The notes under the pieces are model-generated. The model was not told the DNA's origin, did no database searches, and saw only the letters and a program-made list of their open reading frames with translations. From the NCBI GenBank assembly GCA_037179385.1, contig CM074185.1, positions 11,398,922 through 11,462,921 on the forward strand: DNA of 64,000 bases, written 5' to 3'. Origin of the DNA: Holothuria scabra (Eukaryota; Echinodermata; Holothuroidea; Aspidochirotida; Holothuriidae). The translations under genes were made by a program, and so were the position numbers. This document shows, in pieces, positions 22,059-34,060 of this stretch. The stretch's first letter is position 1. Each line of letters begins with the position of its first letter.

Positions 22059-24686
22059 ATGGACAGTATCAACATCTACCTTTTGATAGCTTGTTTGCTA
22101 ATTAATTCAGTGAAACAAACCGAAGGTCGAACGGAGATTCCAGATGCAGAGATCCAAGAAACAGAGATCTCGGGTGGTTATTTCAATATCCCCCAGAAGA
22201 TAATTGAAGATGAAATTTTTAGACGAACGACCCAAGGCAACGTGTGTGACGAAGGTAAGCTTGTAACAGACTGACAGATCCCACAAGGGAAGAAAAACGA
22301 ACAAGATCGACTTACTTTGACCATCTTTTAACCAAGTAGTAACTGTCGTGCAAATGCAAACCAATTAAAATGCTGTATCACTTGTGAATAATGAGTTTTT
22401 CTAATCAATGTAATTGTTTCATTGCATATAAAAGGAATCTACCAGCTGTACTTGCAAGACAAATGTTAGATGTTAAGGACGTGGCAATATTCCTACATTA
22501 TCCTTCATAACGTCTTATTTAAAGACGTCGGTATTTAAAGGCATATTTTCATCATCCCAAACAGTTCCAATTCTTCCAACCTACTTACTTCTAGCCCCTC
22601 CCACATTTATCTAAAACTAATCTTAATCCAGAAACAATCCTAGTTTATTGCTTCATGGCGCGTCCCAGTGGCCATACAAGTCCATAATGTGTAATCTAGA
22701 CACTCTCAGTGCCCACGCTGTCTAATTTAGCTATGACGCATTGTTTGAATATGATGACAATCAAAGAGCTGTACCAATTGAGAGTTTTGATGTATGTATA
22801 CTGAAACTGTAGTTTGGGGTGACGAATGACTGCCTTTAAAATAACCAGCTCAAGAATTTCAGAAAGCCTTGAATTATATGCAACAAACTGGCGTTGTAAG
22901 TGCAATTCATAGAAAATGGATTGGTCGCTAGTTGTTATTGTTGGTAGGTTCCGTATGTAACCTTAAGGAAACTGGATGAAGAGCTGACCAATTAAGTTAG
23001 TAAAGCGTTTTATTTCTTAGGTGGGAAAACGACGTTAGCCATCCATTCCACCGACTTATCTTTTACCCAATCAAATGGGCAATAATTTTGTCAAATAAAA
23101 GATAAAACATTTAACCAACTAAGTTGGGTAATGTTTATTACCCAATTCCTGTTAAATTGCATACAAAACCAACCTTCGGGTTATCTGAAGGTTGGAGAAA
23201 CCGAGGGTTTGGTAAAGCGTAACAGCTCGTGTTAGTGCAAATCAGAGACTAAAAGTACAACCCGTGGAGATTTTCGCTCGAGAAGAAAGGTCCTTCCTAT
23301 ATTCATGTTTCCAGTTTGTAGAGAGTCTCGCTGAAGGTTTCTGTGCAGTAAACTAGATTCAATACTCACTAGGCTATATGTTTGTAAGTTACGTGGTGAA
23401 CGAGTAACGTTAAGCCGTGACCTAATGTTGGCTGTAGCCAGCCATATTTAGACAAGCGCCTATACCCATGCTCATTATGCGTTACGACTAACTTTCTATT
23501 ATATCGGTTTGAAACCATCCTAGAATACGCTATATAAATGCTTCAACACCCAGTTTGTCAGTTACAAAAGTTTCTTTCATCAGCCATAGAACAACCATAA
23601 TCTTTGTAAAGCCCATTCTTTCTGCAAATATCGAAGAAATATCCGTTGCCTTCTCCAGATTACCACACTAACCGATTGGGCACTTTAAATTTTGCCCACT
23701 TGTTGTTACCCAAGTTGTTTCAGAGTGAATAATGCAACAAACCAATATGCATGCATTTCCTTAAGAAATCATTAAACGGACCGACGATTTTGTGAAACTG
23801 CGATCAAGCGCCTTTGAAGGTAACCCGAAAAAGAGTACTGATACCCTAGTTAGGGATGAATTTTGATTTTGATCCTTTTTTGATCATTATCTTCTACTTT
23901 TCCAATGGAATAAATGGTAATGGTTTCAATACAATTCTCTTTATATGTGGAATTATTTGCGATTTGATTTTATTTACAGAACATGAATTGTCGTCGTCAT
24001 AATATTGACTTACGCAATACAGTGCTTTTCTTTTTCCAGATATGCAACATATTCTTACAAAAGGCGAAACCGACTGGTCAATCTCAATAGATGTTGGATA
24101 CGTAAATCGTACACAAGGGAATTTATACATTGATCCATACAATTACGTTTTAATGAAGATATTTGGAGACAAAGTAACACTTGGTATGGCTTATTTCACT
24201 ACTGAATCTATACAAGAAAATTCACCTGTCTTTCTTGTAGACAACATCACATGGTCTGACGGGGTGATAACGGTTAAACGAGGTGATGACAATCTTGTTA
24301 TGAAAATCAAGTTGGATAAAGATTGTCGATATAAATTAAAAGGGGAAAGAGCAATAAATCAAACATGGTCAATATTGGATTCATGGTACCCCTTCAAGAT
24401 GCATTTATCCCATTGTAAAACCAAAAGATGGCCAAAGAGTGTATGTGACCACTTAACTGAACACATGTGTGAAATCCAAAGAGTGGACAATGACATCTGT
24501 CTAAAGGACACTTACGAAGCATATTTATGCCAATCTAGTATGGAAATTACTACCATGACTGGGATTTTTCGAGAGAGGTCTTTGATGACTGCACATACTC
24601 CAATGAAGAGTTTTCTCGGTTATCGTTTAAATGGACTACGACGTGTTGGAATTGTTTATCCGTGTCTTTACAACGATGTCAAGTAA
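22059..24686 (+). CDS. Gene C: secreted 8-cysteine family member, two exons
   Basis: Exon 1 is 22059-22254 (GAAG|GTAAGC) and exon 2 is 24040-24686 (TTTTTCCAG acceptor, stop TAA), phase 1, 280 aa. The signal peptide core is IYLLIACLLI at residues 6-15. Exon 1 keeps QETEISGGYF and EIFRRTTQGNVC. Exon 2 begins DMQHIL and DWSISIDVGYV, with sequons NIT and NQT and all eight family cysteines (DC, HC, VC, MC, IC, LC, PC plus C1). The cysteine common just after the signal peptide in B, D, E and F (residue 23) is Gly here, so that residue is not part of the conserved set. The C-terminal tail after PCLY is NDVK. An in-frame upstream ATG at 21960 exists but would bury the signal peptide. Confidence 0.85.
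22255..24039 (+). other. Intron of gene C
   Basis: 1785 bp, GT-AG, phase 1. It holds a family-2 TTAA MITE (22535-22839). It also has stretches around 23040-23170 and 23680-23730 with 'acccaa' and 'ttgggtaa' motifs like those in the elements at 51.8-55.2 kb, probably a decayed relative. Confidence 0.7.
22535..22839 (-). mobile_element. TTAA-flanked MITE, family 2, copy 2 (inverted)
   Basis: 305 bp bounded by TTAA. It is the reverse complement of 18618-18921 with few differences. The two copies form an inverted pair about 3.6 kb apart on either side of gene C's exon 1. Confidence 0.75.
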
Positions 24687-25183
24687 CGATATCAAATGAT
24701 GGATTTTTTGTTAATTTGATTAGTTGTTTATGCTGAGCATCATGAAAAATTGTCTTCAAAGTAAAATCCTTTAAAGGATACAAGTTATTCTATTTCACAT
24801 TTCGTTTTATTTGATGATGCAAATACAAGGTAATGTGCACTGCACTAAGTGTTACTTCTATGTCATAATTACACCACACAATTTTCCAGTTTGTGACGGT
24901 CTCATGAGCTACTTACCAGACTCCAGCTGGGCCTAATAGGTCTAGGTTGTAAAAGGCCGGAGCCCATCTGACGCAAGTGTGGACTTTACATAAGAGATGG
25001 TAAATTTGAATATTGTCACTGTAGGGAGGTTCCTCATCAAGGTCAATGTATTTCGTATGCACACGTTTTACGTGTCAGACACAGACACAGCAAAGGGAAA
25101 CTAAGCACTTCACATTTCACCTTTAGTTTGGAAACACATTACACGCATGCTTTTTTTAGACATAACTGGATGTTTGGCTTAGT

Positions 25184-25345
25184 AGTAGAGCATCCACCTT
25201 TCAGCTGGTAGGTTCATGGGTCGATTCCTAGGTCGTGTTACACCAAGGAATTTACAACTGGCACTAACTGCCGTTGTACAGTGTTCTGAGAGTTAATACT
25301 GGAGTAGGGAAACAATTCAATGCGCCACGACTTACAAAGGGCCAC
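25184..25345 (+). mobile_element. tRNA-derived SINE-like repeat
   Basis: A-box-like TGGCTTAGTAGTAGAG near 25188 and B-box GGGTCGATTCC near 25219-25229, about 30 bp apart, as in a tRNA gene. A non-tRNA body follows with 'aactgccgttgtacag', related to the tail at 10908. The cloverleaf is not convincing, so it is called a SINE and not a tRNA gene. Confidence 0.6.
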
Positions 25346-28300
25346 GGGGCTTTTAGAGTAAATCAAAATGTAATAAATTCAGGCAAGAGGCTCCAACAAA
25401 CTCAACTTCTAACCTGACTAAGATATAAAAAAGATTTGAAAAAGAAACTTTTGGTGAAAAATCAAACCTTTTCAATTTGACAGAATTGAGATCCAGAACA
25501 CCACTTAATGGGGAATAGTTTCTATCAACGTATCTTATTATTGATAGCAATTGATAACACAAAATGAAAGAAGTAAAGTTTAAGCTAGTCAGTTCTATAC
25601 TGCTGTAAGTTGGATGTTAGTCAACCAGAACGTGAGTCCTGTGATATAATTGGAGAGACACTGGGGCAATTTTATACACATTACATTTTTTAGTCAGTTA
25701 GGGGCGAGACTTTATACAGAAAAAGGCGATAAAAGTTATGATCAATTGACATGTACGCAATATTGCTATATATTCTTTGTATCAGGGAGGTGATCCGTAA
25801 CAGCTCCCTGCTTGTACAAACGTGGTATATGTGTGGTATATGTGTTCCCATTGCACTGTGTAACTTAAAAGCATGACAACTTAAGGCAATACGCTCTACT
25901 TTTGCGTTGACCAGGACGAAGTTAGCAACATCAGATAAATAAACAGTTAATGGCAAGGTGAGCTTGTTTTTAAAAGATTCACATAGAATAAAAGTAAAAC
26001 CTTTTGATGAAATGAAACTGTAAACCGTAAAATACCTTTAAAAGGTTTTCCCCGGTGACAAGCTCAAAGTCATGTATTTAATGTAGTCAAGGTGTTTCTT
26101 CTCACTTTTTAGAACATCCTCAGTTCTCTGCTTCATAACATTTCCGATGGGCTAAGTGACAAAATACATACACACTTTACACGGTCAGCTTTCACATGCG
26201 ACTACTTGATTTATATTACCAGATAAATCAATGATCGGATACAAGTTACACTTCACACAGTCTTTGAACTTATGGGTCTTTGTCTTTATTCAAGTCTACT
26301 GGTAGTAACCACACGTGACCTCATGTGCACGAAGATCTAATGCGAATATTATGCACAGCACATTCAATACCCCAATTTAATAGTGGAAAAATGTTCCTTG
26401 ATCAAATGCCAAAAGAGTTAAAAATTCGAAGTTTACTTTTCCTCTGAGAAACTGAATTTGAAACAGGGTAAGATCCCAATACTTTCTTTTTCGAAAGTCA
26501 TGTTTTTGAGAATTGCACCAAAACGACGTATTACCCATCAGAGAGATTCAAATCTCTTTTAATCTTCAATACCTGATATTCCAGACATGAAATCGCCCAG
26601 TTTATCTACATGCTGAAGGTAAGATTCATCAGTCTACAATTTCATGAGTTCAGTGTTTGTTAAATTTGCTCTATTCGTCTCTGGTGATCTTGTACATGTA
26701 TGGTATCTGACCAAGTAACTTCTTTTTGGTATAAGATTCCAGTTTATGATAAATTAAGTGTAAGTTGGCTACTGTAATGGTGGCACTGACGTCACGCGAC
26801 AGCCGTGGAACCGCTCATTTTTAAAGAAAAGCCCTAGTTATACGTGTGACCCATGCGAACGAAAAATTAGGCACAATGAATTTACCAGGGTTTGTAAGAC
26901 ATTGATGTTCTACGATAGGATTTCAGGATTTTCAGAATAGATGCAAATACACTTTTAATACGCGGAGTATGAAATTAGTGTGAGTCTTATGATCAATCCG
27001 GGCAGTTTTTCCTCTAATATTATAGCGGAGAGTCATCAGTAGGAAACCTTTCCCTCTGTGTCAGTTTGGGATATTCAAAGTATTTATATATTGTGTTCCT
27101 CGACTGCTTTTAGTAGGGTATCGAATTAAGTAACATCTGAAGCTATTACTTATAAGATCGAGTGGTTCTTAAAATAACATATCAATATTTGAAAAAATTT
27201 TCATGATTATTCCCCCTTTGGAGGCGGGTTATTCGGTTGTTCGCGAGGGTCTTTTTCAATTGTTTATGTTAGAAAGGCATGTGCGAGCGCTTTTTACAAG
27301 CATCTCTATGCACGTTTTCAATTTGCGAGCTAATGTGCAGTTTTATAAACCAGAGTCGCTACCCAAATTTATTTTATTGTTGATGGAGTGTCCTTCTCTT
27401 TGAAAGTCGAGATGAGGGTTCTATTTCATTGCGATCTTTGAAATGGACGTAATCTGTGAAATAAGAAAAGACCTTGTCTAGTCTAGAATATCACAGAAAC
27501 GTTCCCCTTACTAATTTCAAGATCTGCAGCTAAATGAATAATTTGCCAGCAAGTTCTTATGTCCGGTTTGCTTGACCATGCGCCAGGTATAAAAGTGGTC
27601 AGGTCGAAAAGAGCGGTACCAGATGTAAATCCTTTTGCATTTTATATTAGCATGAAAAGACGCACTTTTTTTTTTGTTGCTTTAACCAGAGAATACTGAA
27701 TCGGAATAGCTTTTCTGTTTAAATTTTAGTAGACCATACCTCAAAACGCAATTGATTTCTCTCCTATCGATATTTATTTGCCTCAGAGGTTGTAGACGTA
27801 CTCTAGGGGTCTTTCGCCTTTGTGGTTAAGGAAGGGAAGCTACTTTAAGCAAGTTCAAAATCCCCTTTGGCGGAAATAAGATCATGAATGATTTTGTTAG
27901 CTTCAAGTGCGTTTTACCATCGGGTTACGGTAACGTTTGTACGGGGTTCTTCCACAGAATAACCTTAATTAACGCAGGATGGGTGGAATAGAATGTGGCG
28001 TGCAGGACGGGACAACTAACGAGACTACGCGGCTTCCAGGTTGTACTGAGTGACCATGTTGAGTTGGATAGATCATGTGCCTCTTGGCAGCAGAGTTTCC
28101 AAATTACCATTTTATATGGGGTTTTTCGTTAAAGGTCTGTGAAGAGACAGTTACATAAGCTACAAAATCCCAAGTATATTTTCACCTTTCACGCTGGCTT
28201 TTGAGATGGCGAGAAAGCCCCCTTTTCCAAATCATACTCGATTTTCTGCCTGACCGGTTAAGCTGAGAATCCAAAACGGATCTTAGACCCTCCAAATGGT

Positions 28301-28766
28301 TTAGGATTAGATTTAGCAAATACTTCAAACTAACTTTGGAGTAACTGCTATAACCCTTCAATCCAGTGGTAGTAACATAAAAATGTCAAGAATGATACAA
28401 CATCGATGGGGGTTGTTTTGTAACCTTGAGGATGCAAATCACACACACTCGAAAACAATGAATTCCTTTCTATACAACACCTCAAGCTGCTCCTAAAGTC
28501 ACTACATGCAATACGAACTGTGCTGCTAACAGGAAAAAAATGTGCCCATCTTTAAAAATTTTTTTCTTTCTTTACGAACCTTTCATCAAGTCATCAATTC
28601 ACCAATTCATGAAAGCAATAGGAACTTTTCGTGTGACTTGTAAGAAACATAGGACATGTAAGTGCCAACATGAGTTTTGAACCTCAAAACAATACAGTTT
28701 GTAATATGTCAAAAGATAAACCGAGTAATTAAACATCATATTTATCTTGTACTTAAGTGTTTGCCT

Positions 28767-28927
28767 CAGGAGCGGATGGGGGGGGGGGGGCTTTACCGCC
28801 TCAGCTCTCCCCTTTTCGCCCCACCAGCAATATAAAAGATACGGGAAATTGACAGTGCAACTCCTTCGCTCCCCTGTTTTCTCGTTTGTCACCCCCCCCC
28901 CCTTTGGCATGTCAGGATCCGCGCCTG
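28767..28927. mobile_element. Small MITE with CAGG(A/C)GCGGAT ends
   Basis: 161 bp with inverted ends CAGGAGCGGAT and ATCCGCGCCTG, flanked by TGCCT on both sides. It has poly(G) inside the left end and poly(C) inside the right end, so the single strand could fold into a long hairpin. Class is uncertain. Confidence 0.55.
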
Positions 28928-29755
28928 TGCCTGTTGATGATATACATAGTTTATTACATACACTGTACATTTACATAATATTTAAGGTTTGTTGCTATTT
29001 CGGTTCACTGGAAATTTCATTTCCTATGAAATTCAAACAGTAACTGAGATCCAGGATTGTGTCGTGGTGGGGGGGGGGGGGGTTGGAGCACGGAATGAGA
29101 GAAGGGTCTAAGGGGAGGGAGAAAAACGGCCATTTAGGTCTTTTTGAAATTATATTTTTCAAGGTTGTGTCATGGGGGGTTTCGTAGTCGGTGGGTTAGT
29201 TGCTAGATAGATTTCTCAATTGCTAGTTGGGAGTAAGATGGTTGTGGTAGCGTATGTAATATTGTCTCCCAAAGGAAAATAAAATAGCCATTAATACATT
29301 AACAATAATGATATGGCATCACGAGGTTCATTAGCCAAATGATAAACATCTTTTAAATATCAAGCTATCCTAGTAGAGAGATTTTTGTGTCCAAATACAT
29401 TTCAAGAAACTAGGTTACCTAAACGCCTCAATGAAATTTGCCTTTTATTTATTAATTTATTTTTTAAGCTTTGATGCCTTTTTCTACAGTAATGCTATTT
29501 TGTTTTTTCAGAATTTTTTTTAAAGAGTGGAAACTTATATATACTTAACGGTAAGTTTTACCAGCAGGTCAACATATGTGCAGTCCAATGCTTATTGTTA
29601 CATATTTATTGGATCGATTAAGAATTGTTCCATCCAGTTCTATGTGTTTTGATTGCATTTTTAATTATCGTTGTTTTAACTTCACGACAGAGCCGATATT
29701 TCCAATTTCGCATGCGTCCGTTCTAATATTAGCCAGCAGTCTTTATCAGATAAAG

Positions 29756-29797
29756 TAATAAAGCTGCCTGCTTATCATTTTACAGTCTTACGTAGCC
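29756..29797 (+). promoter_or_regulatory. Conserved block upstream of gene D
   Basis: TAATAAAG lies 42 bp before the ATG, then TTATCATTTTAC (shared with E, nearly with F), then TAG two bases before the ATG. TTATCA is also a GATA-type site in reverse. Promoter or splice-acceptor use is unresolved. Confidence 0.45.
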
Positions 29798-32700
29798 ATG
29801 GAAAGATACAGGGTATCGTTTTTCTTTGGTTTTCTATTGATTAATTCAGTGAAACAGAACGAATGCCGCACCGAGACTCCAAATGCAGAAGTCCAAGATA
29901 CAGAGATTTCGGTTGGTTATTTCAAAATTCCTCAGAAGGTGATTGAGGATGAAATTTACAGACGAACGACCCAAGGGAATGGGTGTGATAGAGGTAAGTA
30001 ATTACAAGAAGGACTTTAAAGTTTCCACTACTGGTCTACTAGCAACATCATTGAAAGAAGTAGTAGGTTTGATACTTCATACCCTGTTGTTGCCTCCATG
30101 GAAGTACTAACTCGGGTTCCCACTTACTAGATATCACATTTATTATGCCACTTTTGACTAAAAACATAGCCCTTTCTCGGCGCCTTTAGCACTGCATGGT
30201 GGCAATAAGCTGGGGCATTCAGCAGTGACAGTTCTCCTACAGTGAGACTTACTCGGGTTCAAGTTGAAGTATAAAAAACAGTTATGAAGACGAGCGTGGG
30301 TACCTTGTCACGTGATGCACGAGTAAATGAAAAATCATTGCACTTGCTGAAGAATTATAACAGATGGACGTCGGAGATTTCTGCTTCCCTTTCACTGATT
30401 ACCGTCGTAGGATAACGGTTTGTAAAATTGAAATGGCCAGGGGTGGCTCCAGGATTTGCCCGACAGGGGGGGGGGGGCAGCTTTTTTGAAAGAAATTTGG
30501 CTTTTGTAAAGATCATTTAAAAGTTGGGGTGATAATTAAAGAATCTGTCCTTCATATGGGCAAAATAAAAAACTTTGATATGTAGGAGACAGCTGAAATT
30601 CTTTGGGGGTTACATATTTAATCGTACTAGGTCTACCTACTAAGGCTTCAAGATGTGGCCATTAGTTCGCGTAAAATGTTTTCCCTTTTTTGAGCGAACT
30701 TTTGAAATTAAAAGCTTATTTTATTGGAGAAACTTTGGAATTTAATGTAAGAAAATTTGGTTTTCGGTAAGATTATAATGAAAAAATTGAGGTTTTTATT
30801 CAGTGATATGCAATTTCAAGAGCAAAATTGGGTAGAATGTTGGGATTATTAACAGAATTGGCTTTCATTATTTGTATGAACTATCCATCGAAATTGGAAA
30901 ATTTTGCCACTTTTAAAAAACTGAAGCTTTTTATGGGAGATTCTTTCCTTTCACAGAAAAATTAAGTAGGGGTGATCAGTAGTTTGTTGGGGTTTACCGA
31001 ATGTCATCATGAAGATTAATGCCCTCGAACCATATTGGGAAAATTTTCCCGCGGAAAAAGTTTGGCCTCCCATATGTTTATAGTTTTATATTTTATGTAT
31101 TGGCATAGGCGTACGGGAAGGTTTCAGTTGGGGGGGGGGGGGCAGAATTGTCTTTTTTGTCCGAAAAATGGAATCCTGCTCGAGAGTCTATCTAAGTGGA
31201 GCGCAGAGAAAATTTTCAAAATTGAGAACCCCGAGAGAGCAAGAAATGACATTTCCCGGGCTCGTAACTAAAAACAAAGCAGTCATTATTTTGAGCTTTT
31301 TTTCGCAATAAGATTTTCACTTCATAATACTGCCCCAAAACGAAGAATAATTTGCAGGCATGATTTTTTCTGTTCAGCAATCTGTTCGACCAAAGCACTC
31401 TGCAAGCGGAGCGTCACCACCAGTTGGCGCGGAGCGTAGGAAAATTGTTAAAAAAATCTGACTCCTCAGACAGCCGAAAAATAGCATTTCCCGGGCTCGT
31501 AACTAAAAACAAAGCAGTCATTATTTTGAGCTTTTTTTCGCAATAAGATTTTCACTTCATAATACTGCCCCAAAACGAAGAATAATTTGCAGGCATGATT
31601 TTTTCTGTTCAGCAATCTGTTCGACCAAAGCACTCTCCAAGCGGAGCGTCACCACCAGTTGGCGCGGAGCGTAGGAAAATTGTTAAAAAAATCTGACTCC
31701 TCAGACAGCCGAAAAATAGCATTTCCCAGACTTATAACTAGAAATGAAGCAGTCGTTACTTTGAACTTTCCTTTGAAATGAAATTTTCACTTCAATAAAA
31801 AAAAACTTGCTAAGTGACCAGAAAATTACCAGATAAAAGGTACTGCTACAATTAGATGTAATGGTCTTGTCACTTTTCGGAGGAACTATGTAACGGAATT
31901 GAAAACAAAACTTTTTTGGCCGTGTTAAGAATCTGATTCGTTGGATTTAATTGCAAGGTCCAATAAAAAAGATGAAATTTCCTAACTGCCTGCCTGAACT
32001 ACAGAAAATGATCTTACTTCAAACGTACTGAAAATATTTCACGTAACAAGGTGGCTTCAAATGAATTTTCAGTCAGACTTGTGCAGAGACATTCTCACAC
32101 TAACTGTGTATCATTAAGTATAGCTAAAAATATGGCTGGTTTTCATTATCGTTGCTAGAATTCGGCTGTCAAGGCAGGCTAGATGGCAGACCATTGGACA
32201 CTGCATGCACATGAACAATTTCTCGTCCGATTTTGTAATGAAAATTCGGAAATTTGAGTTTCCTTGAAGAATCTGGTCTTTTAGTAAGTCAAATAGAAAA
32301 AATCGTCCCAGTGACTAAGTTTATCAGGCCCACACATTTTATCGTGGGTGGGTAGATGAAGGCTCCCCCGACGAAGCTGGATTTTCTCATCAACAGGGGA
32401 AGGCAGCCTTCGTCGAGGAGGCATGGCGTTACGCGCAGGGATTGAAGATGGGATTAGGCGGTGTTTATCACTTTTTCATAGCAGAGCTAGTAAGACGTGA
32501 TTAAAACCGATTCAGATACGTATTAAAATAGCGTTACAAAAGAAAAAAGTTCATAAAGAAGAAGAAAATAAAAACCGTTCATGATCATCCATTTAGTAAC
32601 TTAGTTTTTCTGTTCTTAGGCCGCCCCGAAAAAATTTCAGTCCTTCCCCGACGGGAGGAGATAGGACAAGGTACATGGAGTAAGGTACAACAGAGCTACA

Positions 32701-33795
32701 AAGAAGTGATTGAAAATCGATTCCGATATGTATTGAAATAGCATTTCAAAACAAAATATATGTTCAAGATCGCCTATCCAGTCACTTCAGTCCTTGTAGG
32801 GTTTTTTATTATTAGGCCTCCCAGACGAAAGCGACGACCTTCCCCGACCGGGGATGCCCCCCCCCCCCCGCTGGAGCCACCCCTGGAAATGGCATGAACT
32901 GTGGGGTTCCTTCTCCAAAAACCTGTGGTACCAAGCCCTAACTAGTGGAAATAGAGTCCCCAGTAAATGAAAAGAGGTTTACGCTCTGACAAAGGGTCGC
33001 ATCGGGCGCACTAACCTCACCCGACTGACTGACTGACCGACTGACTGACTCACTGTTTCTCGTTACCCCTTTCCTGATGATGGGTGCCTTTTTATTACAA
33101 ATAACAAGGTCTTCATGTTTGTATTATAATGCTTTACCCTTCCATCAGATATACAAGACACCATCATCAAAGACGATAATGAATGGTCAATTTCAATAAG
33201 TGTTGGATACGTGAAGCGCGTTCTAGACGATTCGTACATTCATCCGTATCATTATGTTATTTTGAAAATATCTGGAGAACAAGTGACTTTTGGTCTGGAT
33301 TACTTCACTACTAAACCTAGAAAGGAAGATTCATATGGCTTTGTCGTAGACAATTTCACATGGTCTGATGGGGTAATAACAATGAATCGTGGTGATGATC
33401 ATCTCGTTATGGAATTCGAGCTGGGTAAAGATTGTGCGTACAAATTGGAGGGAACGCAGGCGAAAAACCAAACATTGTCTATACTTGAATCATGGTATCC
33501 CTACAATTTACATTTATCCGATTGTGGAGTCAACAGGTGGCCAAAGAGCGTTTGTGACCATTTAACCGAAAACGCGTGTCAAATCCAAAACGTGGGAAAT
33601 GACATTTGCCTGAAGGACACGAACAACGGATATTGGTGTGGGTTCAGTATGAAAATTATTGCAATGACTGGGATCTTTCGGGAGAGATCTTTGATGACGA
33701 TAAAAACACCGATAGAGAGTTATATGGGGTATCATTTCATTGGCATACGACATTTAGGCTTCGTTTATCCGTGCTTGTACAACGACGAAATCTAA
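29798..33795 (+). CDS. Gene D: secreted 8-cysteine family member, two exons
   Basis: Exon 1 is 29798-29993 (AGAG|GTAAGT) and exon 2 is 33149-33795 (CCATCAG acceptor, stop TAA), phase 1, 280 aa. The signal peptide core is VSFFFGFLLI at residues 6-15; the frame is closed just upstream, so the start is well fixed. Exon 1 differs from its neighbours in QDTEISVGYF. Exon 2 begins DIQDTIIKDD, then EWSISISVGYV. Sequons are NFT and NQT. All eight cysteines are present; the C5 context is NACQIQ rather than NMCEIQ. It ends YPCLYNDEI. The 3' flank resembles that of E closely, suggesting D and E are sister copies in that part. Confidence 0.86.
30438..32885. mobile_element. Non-autonomous hAT-like element with perfect 8-bp target duplication
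   Basis: Ends CAGGGGTGGCTCCAG and CTGGAGCCACCCCTG are perfect inverted repeats. The flanks GAAATGGC (30430-30437) and GAAATGGC (32886-32893) are identical. The CAGGGGTGG terminus and 8-bp duplication are diagnostic of hAT. Poly(G) and poly(C) tracts sit just inside the ends. No transposase-like frame was seen, so it depends on a transposase elsewhere. Confidence 0.9.
31251..31720 (+). repeat. 235-bp near-identical tandem duplication inside the hAT-like element
   Basis: Units are 31251-31485 and 31486-31720. I find one clear substitution between them (CTCTGCAAG versus CTCTCCAAG). A third, diverged partial unit begins at 31721. Each carries 'gcggagcgtcaccacc' then 'agttggcgcggagcgta', a motif pair related to 61916-61949. 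Confidence 0.88.
33018..33055 (+). repeat. (GACT)n short tandem repeat
   Basis: Imperfect CTGA/GACT repeat at the end of a SINE-like stretch (about 32915-33055). Tandem tetranucleotide tails of this kind end the SINE-like copy at 10908 as well. Confidence 0.6.
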
Positions 33796-34060
33796 AGTTA
33801 TCTATAAGTAGTATCAATTGTAGTAATTTAATCTGAGTTCGTGTTACAGTATAGGTCTGCCTAGATGAGCAAGAATACTTTTCTGAACTCTTACAATGCT
33901 TTTTTTTATAAACTTGTTTAAGATAAAAAAAAAATTCAAAATATTTTATTCAATGTTTTTCCGTTTTGCAATATTTAATAAGTATGGTGAAATGCGTTTT
34001 GAAGTACAATTTTTATATGGATACAAGAAATTCTATTTCGCATCATGTCACATCTATTGC
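33796..34060 (+). other. 3' flank of gene D, shared with genes C and E
   Basis: TCTGCCTAGATGAG (about 33855) and, further on, 'ggatacaagaaattctatttcgc' (split by small differences in C and E) align in order with the flanks of C and E. This marks the duplicated unit as extending at least 250 bp past the stop codon. Confidence 0.5.

Larger units (their letters stand above)
24687..29755. other. Intergenic between genes C and D
   Basis: The first ~150 bp are 3' flank shared with D ('ggatacaagttattctatttc'). The rest holds a SINE-like repeat (25184-25345) and a small MITE (28767-28927). I see no other gene. Open frames at 25690-25956 and 27925-28110 (both minus) have no recognisable features. Confidence 0.45.
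29994..33148 (+). other. Intron of gene D, mostly a transposon
   Basis: 3155 bp, GT-AG, phase 1. A 2448-bp hAT-like insertion plus its duplicated 8 bp explains most of the length; without it the intron would be about 700 bp. A (GACT)n-type run lies at 33018-33055. Confidence 0.8.

Noticed and set aside
25184..25260. Possible functional tRNA gene
   Set aside because: A and B boxes are present, but the arms do not pair convincingly and the sequence continues into a body related to other repeats. Called a SINE.
30438..32885. Transposase gene inside the hAT-like element
   Set aside because: Only short frames are present and none resembles a hAT transposase; the element is non-autonomous.
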